DNA of 64,000 nt from Dendrocalamus latiflorus (GCA_017311315.1 CM029671.1:24494227-24558226); one strand, 5' to 3'; positions 43,801-57,400 are shown, numbered from the stretch's first letter. The notes: a model not told the origin generated them from the sequence alone. A program made the numbers and translations.

Positions 43801-44899
43801 AATAGAAGAAGAATCGTGCTGTGGGCTGTAATTAGTAGTTTGGGCCGGTGTCCAAAAGGAATTGTTCGGCTGGGCATGCAAAAAGCCCAAGTCAAGTTTA
43901 GCCATTTAGCCCCTATTCAATTCGTTTTTTTAGATGGTTTATAGTTGAAATGTCACCGTAGCATTTGTTATGTTTTCCTGAGACATTTAAGTAAAGAAAA
44001 ACAAAGAAAAAAGAGGATAAAATTACAAAAACACCGTTATTTCTCCGCAGATAAAATAGAGGAAAAGAAAAAAATCACACAAAAAAATAACAAGTTCCTA
44101 ACGGTTTTTGCTTACCAAAGCTAGAAAGCAGTTGACAAAAAACTGTTTGGATCGGTAGCGTGAAATTTTAGCTGCTATAACGTAATTTTAGTCATAAATC
44201 ACAGCTTTTCAGCTCAACTGAGCAGGGCCTAAACCCAACGAAAGGATGCTAATGACTTTGACCCGTGTCCAGGACTACAAGGCCAAGCTCTCGGACTTCG
44301 GGCTCGCCAAGGACGGCCCGGAGGGCGACGACACCCACGTCTCCACGCGCGTCATGGGCACGCACGGCTATGCCGCGCCGGAGTACATCATGACCGGTCA
44401 CCTCACTGCGAAGAGCGATGTGTACAGCTTCGGGGTGGTGCTCCTGGAGATCCTGACCGGGCGGAAGTCGGTGGACAAGACGAGGCCCAGCCGGGAGCAG
44501 AACCTGGTGGAGTACGCGCGCCCGGGGCTCAAGGACCCGCTGCGGCTGGCCCGGATCATGGACCCGACGCTGGAGGGCCGGTACTCGGCGGCGGCGGCGC
44601 AGAAGGCGGCGCTGGTCGCGTACCGGTGCCTGAGCGGCAGCCCCAAGAACCGGCCGGACATGTCGGCCGTCGTGGAGGCGCTCGAGCCTCTGCTCGGCGT
44701 CACCGACGACGTGCCCGTCGGGCCGGTGGTGCTCTTCGTGGCGCCGGAGGTGGACGAGAAGAGGAAGGAGCGGCCGCGGTCCAAGGACGGACACTACCGG
44801 CGCAGGGTCCGGTCGCCGAAGATGAGCCCCAGGAAGCGAGGGGCCGGCGAGAAGGAGGAGTTCTGGGTGTGGCATTTGCCGGCCGAGCACAAAGCATAG
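40819..44899 (+). CDS. Receptor-like cytoplasmic kinase, RLCK-VII (RIPK/PBL-like)
   Basis: Four exons (40819-41247, 42361-42496, 43396-43532, 44273-44899) encode 442 aa with intron phases 0, 1 and 0. The N-terminus is Arg/Gly-rich with SLWRSLLGGC. The kinase domain follows: FLGEGGFGPVYKG (ATP loop), IAVKLWD (catalytic Lys), VIYRDFKASNILLD (catalytic loop with Y-R-D), LSDFGLAKDGPEGDD (DFG), and an activation loop THVSTRVMGTHGYAAPEY. The C-terminal tail is basic (RRRVRSPKMSPRKRG). These motifs match subfamily VII kinases such as RIPK, which relay immune-receptor and root-hair signals at the plasma membrane. The start has no MG, so N-myristoylation is not expected; membrane attachment, if any, might use Cys near LGGC. 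All catalytic residues are present. Confidence 0.92.
41653..41826. mobile_element. Foldback MITE in kinase intron 1
   Basis: Inverted ends AAGAGAGTTTTTACT and AAAAACTCTCTTTTT enclose a second paired layer (AAATTATATATAAATT and its complement, plus GGTACC on both sides). The whole 174 bp can fold on itself. Confidence 0.7.
43909..44229. mobile_element. Worn Tourist-like MITE in kinase intron 3
   Basis: The left end GCCCCTATTCAATTCG and the complement of the right end, GGCCCTGCTCAGTTGAG, are related. T/A-rich trinucleotides TTA and TAA flank the element. It ends 43 bp before exon 4. Confidence 0.5.
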
Positions 44900-46292
44900 T
44901 GACACACGTGTGAGTGATACGTGCGTGTGTTTGTGTGCGTGCGTATGTACATAAGAAATAGAAGGTGAGGTGTTATTGGCTAGGATTGCATGCATCCCTG
45001 TAATTCTTTCCCGGTGGTTTCTTTCTTCTTCTTTTTTCTTTTGCTTGTGTTTCTTTTCTTTTTCAACCTGTTTTTACAGTGAGATGCAAAGTGTGGCCCA
45101 TAAGTGGAGCAATTTATATAACGGAAATTTCCTTCTTTTTTGAATGGGTGCAATTGGTTGTCACAGTCATTCTTGAATCTCGGCAGTTGATAGGTTACGG
45201 GATCAAGTACCGAAAAATCCATGTGCTCGTCTTCAGATGAAGCTACAATTTGCAAATGTACAAATCCATGTATAGGCTATGTGCATGTTGACAATAGGGT
45301 ATAAACCTTGAAGAGTGGTTGGCATCCTTCATTCTGTTTTGGCCTCACTGTATTATCAACCAACAAAATGGCACAAGTGAAATGTTGTGCTTGGCATCCA
45401 CTAGGATATATATTTCAGCTTTCTCATAGTTATCTGGCGACATGCATGGTGCAGCTCTTGGCTCGACTTTTGATAGGGCTCGTAGTATAGCTTAGGAATA
45501 AGTCTATTTTACTTCCTAAACTTTAATGGAAGTCTAAATTTTAACTTTAAAGTACAAAATCAGATGTTTTACAATCTCCATATCGCAATACTGGATATAT
45601 TACCCCCTGAGGCTGATTGAAGGCGGTTTAGCTCACGTGGTGCCAATGTATAAGCGGTTTTTACACATAAGTTGATTTTCGGTTTAGGGTTTTGACACAT
45701 AAGTAGTTTAGTAAGCAGAATAAACAATATAATGTATATATTATTATTTTTGTAAATATAGTATGTAAGAGTGCAAAATCTGACTAACTCGGGAATCCAT
45801 GTGTTTGTCCAAGGCGCCGGCCTGTGCGGGCCGAGTTGGTCGGCGTGGGGAGAGACCGCGCGCCCAGCGAGCAGGAAAACGAGCGCCCAGCGGTGGCGAT
45901 CGTTTCTGGATGTTGGACAGCCCACGACGAATTAGGAATTGTCCAACTCGCTCGGGCGCTTGACCCATTGGATTAGTTTTGTAATCTTTCCCAAAATGTG
46001 CCAAATGGCCAAGATATGCTTATTTAGGTTTAAAAGCCTAGACCCATGACTTTTTATACTGCTGCGACTGAAAATATACTATAGCTGCTGTTATCTTTTT
46101 CAGCGTAATTAAATTTTAAAAAATAAAAGGTTATATTATTAATGTAAAGGAATAAGAAAAAAATAAAAATCCATAAAAATAACCAAAATCTAAAAAAATA
46201 CAAAATTAAGAAACAAACAGAAACTCAAATAATACAAAATTAAGAAACAAACAGAAACTCAAATGAGCAGGATATACACATTAGTCTGCTAA
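44900..46292. other. Kinase 3' flank and intergenic
   Basis: The first part is likely the kinase 3' UTR. 45480-45700 (TTTAATGGAAGTCTAAATT... and GGCGGTTTAGCTCACGTGG) looks like a dispersed grass repeat, but I could not define its ends. No gene is recognised. Confidence 0.45.
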
Positions 46293-46523
46293 GGGCATGT
46301 ACAATGGTATGAGCTAGTTACTAGCTCTAAGATAACTTCTCCAATGATATTAACTTTTAGCACATAGCTCATAACATGAATAGTCCCACATGACATCCTC
46401 ATATAATCTTGGAATGTGTGTATAAGACTAGCTCTTGATCAAGAGCTAGCTTTTCTCTCTCTTCTATTAAAATATGAAATAATATGTTTAGAGCTAGCTC
46501 ATAAATCACCATTGGACATGCCC
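46293..46523. mobile_element. Tourist-like MITE with TAA target duplication
   Basis: The ends GGGCATGTACAATGGT and ACCATTGGACATGCCC are near-perfect inverted repeats, flanked by TAA at 46290-46292 and 46524-46526. The element is 231 bp, with a central palindrome AGCTCTTGATCAAGAGCT near 46430-46450. Confidence 0.9.
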
Positions 46524-49433
46524 TAAGAAGATAATGTCGATTGATGTGACCTTTTTCGAGATCAACAATGACAGCGTGACCTGCACATCGAGTGACTTTG
46601 GAAGATGAAACGAATAAAGAATCGTCAAAACTCGGTAAATGGAAATTTTCATACGAGTTTGAGCTATAATGTTGGGATTAGTATAGGAGAGAACTCACTC
46701 ATGTCTTCTCTATTGTATTTGACAAGCACGAGATCACACAAACGGAGAAGACAACTGTTAGTCCTCTCTTTCCTCTGAATACAAGTCACTACAATGCTCT
46801 GCGGTGGCCTACTGCAAGATCCGCTTCACTCGGTGCACTACCCCTGTAATGCCACCACTCACACGTCCATACAAGATGCAACTAACTAATACCTTTTCTC
46901 AAGCCACTACTAGCTAATGCATGACTACTCACCAACATGCAACAACTAGATAAACCTGCAAGACTCCAACTCATGTACTAAACCCAGAACTCATGTCATA
47001 CAAATTTGAAAAATTTATGGCAGCGACTGAAAAGACCGTTAAATGGGGCGGTGGCACGATCCATTGATAAATGTGTGGACGTATTACTACCGTGACCTCT
47101 TTGTGAGCACCACCAGCCACTGCCATGCGTGGGGTGAGGCGCCCGCCTGCCTTATCAGGCTAATGTGCATCTATCACGTGTCGTGCTTAACCTGAGTCTC
47201 CACAAGGTGCATGCTACCCGAGAAGATGATTTGTTCTATATAGCTTGGAGTATGATTATATGATGCATCGGTTGGTCATAAAGTGTAGAAGAAGAAAGGG
47301 AGAGGGAGAAGAGTTGGGGAGAGCTGAGAGGAAGAAGATGAAGTGGATTATGTGGCATCCTTGTTAGCGTCATGTGTGTAGATGTACTATTATGTATAAT
47401 TTTAACACACTATATATCACTTAGACAAAATTTTATGACTTATTTAAGTAACCCTAAAGTACTCTGATTTAGTTGTGACTATCTCATAAGTTGTTATGCC
47501 TGTAATACAATTTACTCTTATGTGAAACCAGTGTTGTTCTGATAAATTTCAAATGACAATGTCGAGAAGCCACGTTTGGACTGGCGAAAGAGCACGATCG
47601 GGATCGCTTGTGTTTTTGTTCCATCAGTCTTATTCGTGTCACTTAAATTTCTTAGAAATAATTGGCATTACGAAAGTCACGAACAAACGGGAAGGGGGAA
47701 AACATGCATAATGCAAGAATAATCCGGCTAGGATCCAGCCAAATTCTTTCTTTCTTTAAATATAACTATCGTATATCCATTTATAAATGTAGTTCATTCT
47801 TAAGCTCAACGGGTGCATATCGAGCCCCCTAACTTAGCAGATTGTTGGCCGGCCACACAATGCTTTAATTAGGGTTAATTATGCTTAATTACTACTAATT
47901 ATATAATATAATATTTATTAGTGCTAATCATAATTGATTAACACTATTTATTTACCTATCTAATTACCTGTTGATTTGGGGTGGCTTGGCAGTGTCCTGA
48001 CGAGTTGCGGTTGCTCGGCAGATACCACCGAGCACTGGCAGCTTGATAGGATCTATAGAATTATTGTAGTGTGAAATACGATGTGTTGTCTGGTACGGCT
48101 ATCGAGCTTATGAGAAAACTAGATTTATAAAAAAAAATCGGTATGGAAAAATCAATTTTTTTTAAAAAAAATAATGTGTCAATACTTCCGACACGAAGCC
48201 CGGGCGGACCCACTGGCCGGCGCGTGCCGTGGCCGTTGCGCCGCTGCCCGCGTGCCCCCCCCCCCCCCCCCCCCCCCCCACCGACGAGGTCGATGGCGAC
48301 CCCTCGAACGGGCTACCGCCCGCGCTCTCCGTCCATGCCCGCATCACCGTTGCACGCGACGGCCGGGCCCCTCACGAGAGTGACTTTTTCGGCGCATCAT
48401 TCGCGCCTTCGCGGCGTCGAGAACGACCCGGTTTTTCTAATTAAGAACCACGTGGAAGGATGGCTTGGCTAGCTATTTCGCCAACGTCGACACTTGGACA
48501 GATGGAACAACTGTTGTCGAGTATTCACAGTTGGACCAGCTGATGGTAACTCTGTCTCAGTCCAATTGGAAGATGCGGTGGTAACAGCGAACCAGTAGTA
48601 GTTGTTTTTATCCCGCGCCTTCGGTTCATATCCATAAGCAAACATAATTAATTTCGAAGCATCCTATCAAAGCAAAGCGTGATACGCTGCATCACTAAAC
48701 CGAGACGTCAAAATTTAACAAACCAAAGTTACACGGTAAGTTTAGCTGTAGCATAAAAGAATATAACTGCGACTGATGACTTTTAACCGTCACTGATGGT
48801 TTTTATCAATATTTTTCGAGACTAACAGACGACAGAGACATCAACTCGGACAATGTACATAATTTTAAATCTAAAAACCCGTTTTAAGAATCTATTTCAA
48901 AAAAAAACTATCCTATTTTTTTGATTTTTTTAAAAAATAAAAATAAAAAATTCAGCGGATGAAACGGTCTCCTACACTGCTCACATGCACAAAAAACGAA
49001 CAAAAGAAACTAGCCGTTACAGGCTTACAGCCGAAGCCGAGCGCCGCGTGGCGGTCCCCCGTCGCGAATGGATCTCACCCGTTGACGCTGGAACGGACCG
49101 TCTCGATTGATCCTCCCGGTACGGCCGTCCCATGCGGGACGAGCATTTCGACGGGCACACGTGGCGCGCGGCGACTGGGCCGGCGGGCCGGCCAGTGTGA
49201 CCGTTGGGCCGGTGGTTTTGATTGCGTGCTTTAATAATACCGCGAGTCCGCTCACCGCCTGCGATAGAAAGGACTACCCCCGATGTTACGGCCGGATTTG
49301 CGTGGTCAAGCCACGTATGACACAAAAGTTGATAGAGAAAAAAAAGAAGAGTAAGAACTTTCCTTTAAAGGGTGACTTATACTAAAGCAAACTCGTTCTT
49401 TTTTTGGGTGGTGGCTTTTTTTTTGCCTATGAT
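46524..49433. other. Intergenic with a C25 homopolymer
   Basis: No gene is convincing. 46670-47000 begins TGTTGGGATTAGTATAGGAG and may be an LTR fragment, which I could not confirm. A run of 25 C occupies 48255-48279 in a GC-rich island (48180-48420). A second GC-rich island lies at 49030-49300. Frames there are short and lack motifs. Confidence 0.45.
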
Positions 49434-49982
49434 TAAAGTTGTTAGAACCACGAAACGAATCATAGTATCATACGATTCTACCAAAGTTAAATAACGATCG
49501 TAATATAGATAGAAATCACCTAGTATCACAATGGGATCGCGATTCAACTTGTAGAATCATAGGATTGGGTAAGATCGCAGTGTGATCATGATTCTGATAA
49601 CAAACTATATTAGCATATAAATTTTGATATTACCTATTGATAGTTTAAGTTCACTAGTTCAATTTGCTTTGTTTTTGTTATTTACATGTTGTTATAAGGT
49701 AAAAAGGTATTATCTTTGACATATTGGACTTTAGATTGTTAATTTATTAAAAATACTTAAATAAGTTTCAAAATCAACCTTAATTCAATATAACATAAAC
49801 AAGTGTATTCAAATTACAAAATTAAATTAAAAAATCTATTATAAACTTGCATATTTAGAAAATTTAATTTAATTTTTATATGAAATATATTTGTTTTTTA
49901 AAAATATGATAGAATGATTGTATGATTCGATCCTGTCAAACGAAAAACGATCCTACCTGGTATTGCGATCCTAACAACCTTA
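49434..49982. mobile_element. Probable TIR element (TAAGGTTGTTAG ends)
   Basis: The left end TAAAGTTGTTAGAACC and the complement of the right end, TAAGGTTGTTAGGATC, are related. Repeated GATCG and ATCATAC motifs near both ends suggest subterminal repeats. The centre is AT-rich and non-coding. No 8-bp duplication survives. Confidence 0.5.
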
Positions 49983-50851
49983 GTTGGGCTAGTAACTTTT
50001 GGTTGCTACTGATGAATAGTAAGACTGGTAGCGAGAGGGCAAATAACGATTAGAGCAAAAAGAAAGACTGCAAATAACACCAAGCGTTTTAGGTACAAGA
50101 TCCACATGACCTAATTCTTGCATCAAATACACTAACCAAAATATCCCTGCACCTACGAAACCAGCAAATCATGAACTACAACTGATCTTTTTACCCCCGA
50201 AGCAATAAAAAACGGATGCTATCAACTCGAATTGGGAAAGAAAGGAGCCAAGAGAAGCTGACCTTGCCACCTCGCCTTAACGTGCATTCCACTGCCCAAG
50301 ATCCAACCTCGCGCAACCGAAACCGCTCCGGCACCTGCAAAAAACACGACAAGATCCGGCGTTTCCCACAGGGGCCAATCGGAAACACAAAACTTATGCG
50401 AGTGAGAATTATTGGTTGCAACGGCAGCTAGCTAGCATGTCACCCCCTGGTCACATTATCAACATATCGAATTCTTCTACCTTTGATAGTCATTCCTTGA
50501 ATATGTACAAAGGGAATTGCATGTCGTTTTTGAACATGATTTTTTCTGCGATCTACTATATTGTCTGTAGATAAATACTTAGTCCAGCTATACTCAGCTT
50601 TTCTCCGTGAAAACGTAGAACATCATTTATTCTGTGAAGCCTTCATTGTCTATCCTTGAAAACTCTCTGCAAGATTGCTAAACTGTTCTTTCTACATGTC
50701 CAGTTAAAATTACCTTTTCTGCTATTAAAAGTTTATACCTTATTAACATTTATGATTAGACAAAAGACTGTATAAACAAAGGAAATGACATAAGACGAAC
50801 CAAACCAAGACACCGACCCAAACTCCACTGTAACAAACTACACCAAGCCAA
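49983..50851. other. Intergenic, nothing recognised
   Basis: No gene or transposon end was recognised. It borders the SINE upstream of the VIT/vWA gene. Confidence 0.5.
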
Positions 50852-50865
50852 ATCTCCCATGACAA

Positions 50866-51118
50866 GAGAACTGAGCTCAGCTTAGTTGGTTAGGCGCATG
50901 GTCTTTCTGCATACCCATCCATGTTCAAGTCCTGCTCGGCGCACGTACTCACTCGGATACTGTTCACATAAACAATACCTTCTGATCTGTTTGGTACACA
51001 CGTGTAACGGCGTATACCCGTACCTTAAGGATATCAAACCCCTGTTTAGCCTTACATGTGTAGAAGATGTACGCACGTACATATATACGTCGTTTTATAC
51101 CTCTCAAAGAAAAAAAAA
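50866..51118 (+). mobile_element. tRNA-derived SINE upstream of the VIT/vWA gene
   Basis: It has a Pol III A box (GCTTAGTTGGTTAGG near 50880) and a B box (GTTCAAGTCC near 50925), and ends in an A-rich tail at 51107-51118. Target duplications ATCTCCCATGACAA (50852-50865) and ATCTCCCTTGACAA (51119-51132) differ by one base. Together these define a complete plant SINE inserted about 340 bp before the start codon. Confidence 0.85.
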
Positions 51119-51216
51119 ATCTCCCTTGACAAAGACCCAAATAATCGCACCACCCGAGCCACGGCACGGCACGGCACCGCCCCCTTATTCTCACCGCCCA
51201 CGCAGTCACCTCAATC

Positions 51217-51241
51217 GCCTCGCCTCGCCTCGCCTCGCCTC
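51217..51241. repeat. (CGCCT)5 microsatellite in the 5' region of the VIT/vWA gene
   Basis: CGCCT is repeated five times about 220 bp before the ATG, within the likely 5' UTR. A smaller ACGGC repeat lies at about 51160. Confidence 0.85.
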
Positions 51242-51456
51242 CGGCAACCCCATCTCATCGTCTCCCTATCTGGACATCTTAATCTCTCACCTTCGCCTTT
51301 ACCCCCACGCTTCCCAAATAAAAACTCCCTCCTCGCCGCCGCGCTCCTCGCCTCCTCCCCAAATCAACAATACGAAACAATCACCTTCTCCTCATCTCAT
51401 TCGTCTCCTCGAAACCCTAAGCTGCGCCGCCGTCCGGGCACCATCCGTCTCGTCCC

Positions 51457-54400
51457 ATGGAGGACTTCGCGCGCGCGGTGGAGGACGGGCTCAAGCTTTC
51501 CAAGCGGCTTGTGCTGCCGGGCGGGATGCCGCCGCCGAGGCCGCCGGCGGGGATGGAGCGGGGGGCGGCCGCGCTGCTGCTGCCCTCGGCGCCGACGGCA
51601 TACGCGGTGGTCGCGGACCCCAGCGCGGTCGACACCCCCGACGTGCCCAGCTACCAGCCCTACGTGTACGGCCGCCTCGACCCGCCCGTGCTGATCCCGC
51701 TGCAGATGAAGGAGGTCGACCTGGCGGTGGACTGCGCGCTGGACGCCGCCGCCGTCACCGTGCGCGCGCGGTGGTGGCTGCACTGCATCACGCGCAGCCG
51801 CGAGTGCGACGTACGGATCGTCGTGCCCATGGGCGAGCAGGTGAGCTGACCGGATTCTGCTGTTGTGGTTGACAGCATTTTTCATTTTATTTTGGTGCTG
51901 TTGACTTGCCTTGTTACATTCAGTTTGGTGAGGGTTGAAATGATTGCCACTGCAGTATTATTGGACAGTCAGCGCCAATGAATTTGTTGTTTGGTGCGTC
52001 AATAAGTGCCTCCCGATTCGCAGTTTTGATTTGTACATTTGAGCCGTTAGTTCTGCTATACATTTAACATGACTCCTTTGATGCCTTTGTACTTTCCTGT
52101 GGCCTGTGATGTTGGAATGTGTTCGCACCATTATTTCAGGTGATTACACAATGCAATGCTTCTGGAAGGGATTTTTTTGGTGGGGGCTGTCTTACTGATT
52201 CTACCTTTTTCTCATGTGTTTTGATTGGTTTTGTTGTGTCAAGGTGGCTGACTGCTATCATTGGCTTGCTCAATACTAAAATCTAGATACTGTTAAGAGC
52301 TTGGTTCATAAGTTCTAGATGAGTAGAGGGGATGCCTTCAGTTATAGCAGGATAGTATATTTCAGTGTTGCATGAGCAAGTGAAACCAACCTTGCTTTGT
52401 CCAATGGAAATCAAACACTGGAAGGGATGTGTTGGTTATGCAGAGAGGTAATCTGATTTAGTGTACACAAGATATAATATGTTGTACTATCTCATTTGGA
52501 TACATATTGTATTGCTTGGTCTTTACTTCAGCGTCTAGGAGTATATGTGATGTTCCTATGATATTTGGTAGAATATAAATGGCTCGGAAGATGGAAATTA
52601 ATTTGACAGTGAGGTTCTTCTTCTTCTTCTTGGACGGTTATAGCATATTATTAAGTGCAGTTGGGTTGCTGTTGTTCATCTTGCCTTGCAGAGTGGGTTG
52701 AGAAGGACTTAGATAAGTAGAATAAAAATAACTCAAGCACTTTCACTAACATTGGATTCTTGTGAAACAAAAACATTTGTTTTTTAGATGTTGTTCATAA
52801 CTTGATAGGTACAACTAATATGGAAAATTCCTTGAGTTTCTTATTCATCAACATGTGATGTAGAATTTCTTTCCCATCCATCAGTAAGAAACACGGCACT
52901 GAATGAACATTAGATAGCTAGTATATTTATATGGTGAGTATTTGTAATTATATTATCTGAGCCACTTCGATTTTCATGTTTGTATTGGTCTCAACCTAAG
53001 AACGGTTTGGCTAATAGGGTTCAATTCTAGGCGCTGAGGTTACTGTTGGAAGAAGATCATATAGTACTCAAGTAATTGAAGTAGAAGATCACACTGCAGA
53101 GAATATTGGAAAAGGTGATCGTGGGGGACTTTTGAAACCACAATTGTTTTGCTTGACAATACCACAGGTACATGCTATATTCTTGTACGTCTCCAGGCTC
53201 TACTGTCATGTTTTATGTTTTGGAAGTCATATCTTACTTTGCGGATTCATTGCTATCTTATCAATCAAGATTGATGGTGGAGCGGATATTTGCGCCACAA
53301 TTAGATGGTCTCAGAAGTTACACTGCAACAATGGACGGTTCTCAGTTGACATACCTTTCCGTTTTCCATACTATGTCAACCCATTACCAAAAGTATTCAT
53401 GAAGAGGGAAAAAATTCAGTTGACTGTGAATAGTGGTTTCAGTAAAGAGGTTTTGTTGCAGGGCACAAGCCACCTGTTGAAGGTAATCAAGTGTAACTTC
53501 TTTCTTAAATACTGTTTTGATCTGCATTTGGGAGCATTAGGGCCTTTGCAAAGGTTTAATCTTCAGAAGGGTTTATATTGCTATTTCAGGAAAAGGGTAG
53601 GCAGGGTGAGAAATTGTCTTTCCTGCATGAAGCAGTTGTTGAGAATTGGTCGAGTAAAGATTTCACCTTTTCATACAGTGTGAGTAATGAGTTAATTCTG
53701 CTATGACATTTTTCTTGATAAGCTGTACTCAGTACTCACTCTTCAATATTTGTGAGCTCCCTGGTTCCTGTGAGAATCTAATTTTCCAAGGCGTCTTGAA
53801 GAAAAATGTTCTTCAAAAGTATTCATTAGTAGAGAGCAAAAGGAAGATGATGAACTATCATGCAAATCCATCACAATATTTAATGGTCCAAACTTGCAAT
53901 ATTGCTGAATATGCTTTCCTTTGCCTAATTTGTGTTCATGTCTATAGGTTTACTCTGGTGACTTGGCTGGTGGTGTGCTCGTGCAACCCTCAACATTACG
54001 TGACTATGATGATAGAGATAGGTTCTGCGTTTTTCTTCTACCTGGAATTGGCAACAGAAAGGTTAGTTGCTTTTACTTGTGGTCTTGTTGTGCTCCCATA
54101 GGTCATTTAATATAAAGAAATATATCTTCCTTTATCGAGATATCTGCAATGGAAAGTTTTTTTATTTTTAAGGCAGAGACCTCTTGTAGTAACCTTCCTG
54201 GTTAATCTAATGCAATACTATTGTTACCATGAAATAGGTCTAAATTGCCATCAATTCTGTTCTGCCCTAGAAAAATGCTAACGGCATACTAAGTCCTAGA
54301 TTGATGTCTTGCTACTGTACATCATTGAAGTCACAACTCACAAGAAACAATGATGTTATATAAGCAGCCTCTTTCATATCAATTTTGGTTTATCAACTCA

Positions 54401-57400
54401 GAAGAGGTTCATTTTTTTCTTGCTTCACAAATTTTGCCTTCTTGGTGCTTTATCTTATCTGAGCTATTCGATAGGTCTTCAGAAAAGCAGTTGTGTTTGT
54501 TGTTGATACAAGTGGAAGCATGCGAGGAAAGCCTCTTGAGAATGTGAAGAATGCGGTGTCTACTGCTCTTTCAGAGCTTATGCAAGGAGACTACTTCAAC
54601 ATTATAACATTTAATGACGAGCTTCACTCATTCTCATCATGTTTAGAGAAAGTAAACGAGGAAGCAATAGCAAGTGCAATTGATTGGATGGACTCAAACT
54701 TCGTTGCCGAGGGTGGCACAGATATTATGCATCCTTTAAGTGAGGTATTATTATTTTGAATATGATCTTGATTGGGAATGGGCATATCTAGTATTTTTTT
54801 AATCTCTCTTTTTTCTATTTGTTATTTCATAACTAACTCTCCTTTTTATTTCTTCTTGTAAGGCAATGGCATTATTGTCAAGTGTCCATGATGCGCTTCC
54901 ACAAATCTTTCTTATGACTGATGGATCAGTTGATGATGAACATAACATCTGCCAAACTATGAAAACTGAGCTCATCAACAGAGGATCCAAATCTCCTCGG
55001 ATTTCTACTTTTGGACTAGGTAATTCTAAGGAGCACCTCCAATACACAATTCTTTTAATATCTGAATTCTGAAACTCTATTCAAGTTGTTTTCAGACTTA
55101 AATGGAAGTTCTCCTGCTTTTGCCTATTTTCTTCTCGTCTTTCTATATGCAAATATTTATTCCTGAAAAAAAATCTTACAAATAACTGAAAGGACAGTCA
55201 AATGTGGTGATTTATAATTTGTCATGATGTGAACCATGTTCTTACAATTTTGTCTGTTTTTAATGCACTTCATTACTCACTATAAATATGATATGTTTTT
55301 TAATTGTTTACATTCACTCTCAATGGAAATGTTAGGTTCATATTGCAACCACTATTTCTTACGCATGCTAGCATCAATTGGCAAGGGGCATTATGATGCT
55401 GTACTTGAGACAGGTACTAACCCCCACCCCTTTTTTCTATTGAATTAGCAAACAGTATGCTCTACCTTTTCCTTCGTGAACTTTAAATTGAATAATATGA
55501 TCTACATTGTTTGTATAGCCATTTTCCAAGGCTTGTTGGATTTCCATCTATATATTATTAGACCTTTTGGAGATGGCCACCATGTGTATTATTATTTGAT
55601 TAGATGATATAATGCAAATATAAACTGTGATCAGTTTGAGTTGTTATTGAGGTGATATGTACATTTCATCCAACTTTCCTTAGAAGTATGTCAATCTACC
55701 AACCTAAAAAGCCATTTATCTACCCAAGTCTTGTAGTTGGGCCCAGTTTGTTCCAAGTTTTCCTTAAAAGGGGCTACCCAAAAATCCATTTATATACCCA
55801 CGTTTTCCTCAAAAGCTTCTTGCTTTACAAGCTGAGAGCTACCAAACTCTACTACAGTTCCTATTTCGTACCACACTCTTGGACCGTGATTTGCTCTAAT
55901 TTTTCTATACAGCACAGTTCATTTTTTTAATGTTCCCTGCATGCGCTGAATTAACATTCCATCTCACTATTTCTACTTGAATATTTCGATGATCAGTTAT
56001 CATGGTTATTGTACTAATACAATATTGATCTGGAATTTGATACACGAAATTCATCTTTCAGCAATCACCACCCTATTTATTATATGCATTAATTGGACTA
56101 ATAAATACATGATTATATTGAAGTCCAAGTTAGTAAACCTTCATACTCCCTCCGTCCCGCAATATAAATACTTATTCTTGGGAAGGGTCGTTCCACAATA
56201 TAAGTCTATTGTGGAGACCAAATGTATAGTTATTACAATACTTCCACCATGTATCATTATTTTAATGCTAAAAAATGTGTGACTAGTTATAGTATGTTAT
56301 TTAATAGGGATATGCACGGTCTAATGGTATTAACTTTTTCTTAAATTTAGTGTCTCTTTAGTCTGTGCACATGGTGGGGTTTGGACTTATATTGCGGAAC
56401 GGAGGGAATAATAATTAACATTTATATTCTGAATCTGTTATCCAGGATCAATTGAGAGTCGAATACTTGGGTGGTTCAGGAAAGCATCAAGTACAATAGT
56501 GGCAAATATCTCCATTGATGCTATGGAACATCTTGATGAATTTGAAGTGAGTTCATGCATGGTTAATTACTATTTTTGTAAATTTCATTATGTAGTGATG
56601 CATATGATAAAAGAAGCTACTCCGTGAACATTTCTCGTCTGCCATAAATTTCATTATGCAGTTCTTGCTGCCATCAGTTCATGTCTTATAATGCTATAGG
56701 CACTTTGCAATATCCGATTTCAGATAGTCCAGATTATTTTGTCAGGCAGTGTACAGATGTGGATTGGACTGGACAGACATAACACCTTCATTAACTACCA
56801 TAACATACTTATAATGCTCTTTTGGGCAACCAACCTATTTTGTTAAGAAAAAATTAAGCTGCTGAATCCTTTTTTTTTTTGTGCGGGGTTGGGGGGAGGG
56901 GGCAAGATTTTTTAAGTATAGCTGAAAAAAATTAGTATTTTTGATAGTCTTATTACTTTTTTCCTATTCAGGTTGATTCTGAATACATTCCAGACATTTC
57001 AGCAAAATGTCCTTTATGTGTATCTGGAAAATACCAAGGCAAGTTCCCTCAGACAGTTACAGCTAAGGGTTACTTGGCTGACATGACAGAAATCTCAATT
57101 GAACTGAAGGTCCAGCACATAAAGGACATACCTCTTGACAAAGTAAGAAGCCCGAACTTGCCATTTTGTACATTTGGTTCATGGCTTGCTATTCATTAAG
57201 GGACCTGCACAAGGTCTTAAGTTTTAACCCTATGACGATGATGTAAACCTTGGGCTATCTGGTATACTGTCATATCATATAGCATTAAGTTAATCTTATT
57301 ATATTATTAGGTCCATCACTTATCCTAGTATGCTGACAAGATCTGGATTTTCCTTCATGTATGGGTTCCAGGTTTTGGCGGCACAGCAGATTGATCTTCT

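Noticed and set aside
44249..44995. 248-aa minus-strand frame opposite the kinase exon 4
   Set aside because: It mirrors the GC-rich kinase exon; the translation is His/Arg/Pro-rich with no domain.
46670..47000. Possible LTR fragment starting TGTTGGG
   Set aside because: No matching second LTR, primer site or clear CA end was found.
48143..48472. Proline-rich frames across the C25 run
   Set aside because: Length depends on the homopolymer, all three frames stay open there, and no motif is present.
50868..50940. Possible tRNA gene (A and B boxes)
   Set aside because: The acceptor and anticodon stems do not fold as a tRNA; body, tail and target duplications show it is a SINE.
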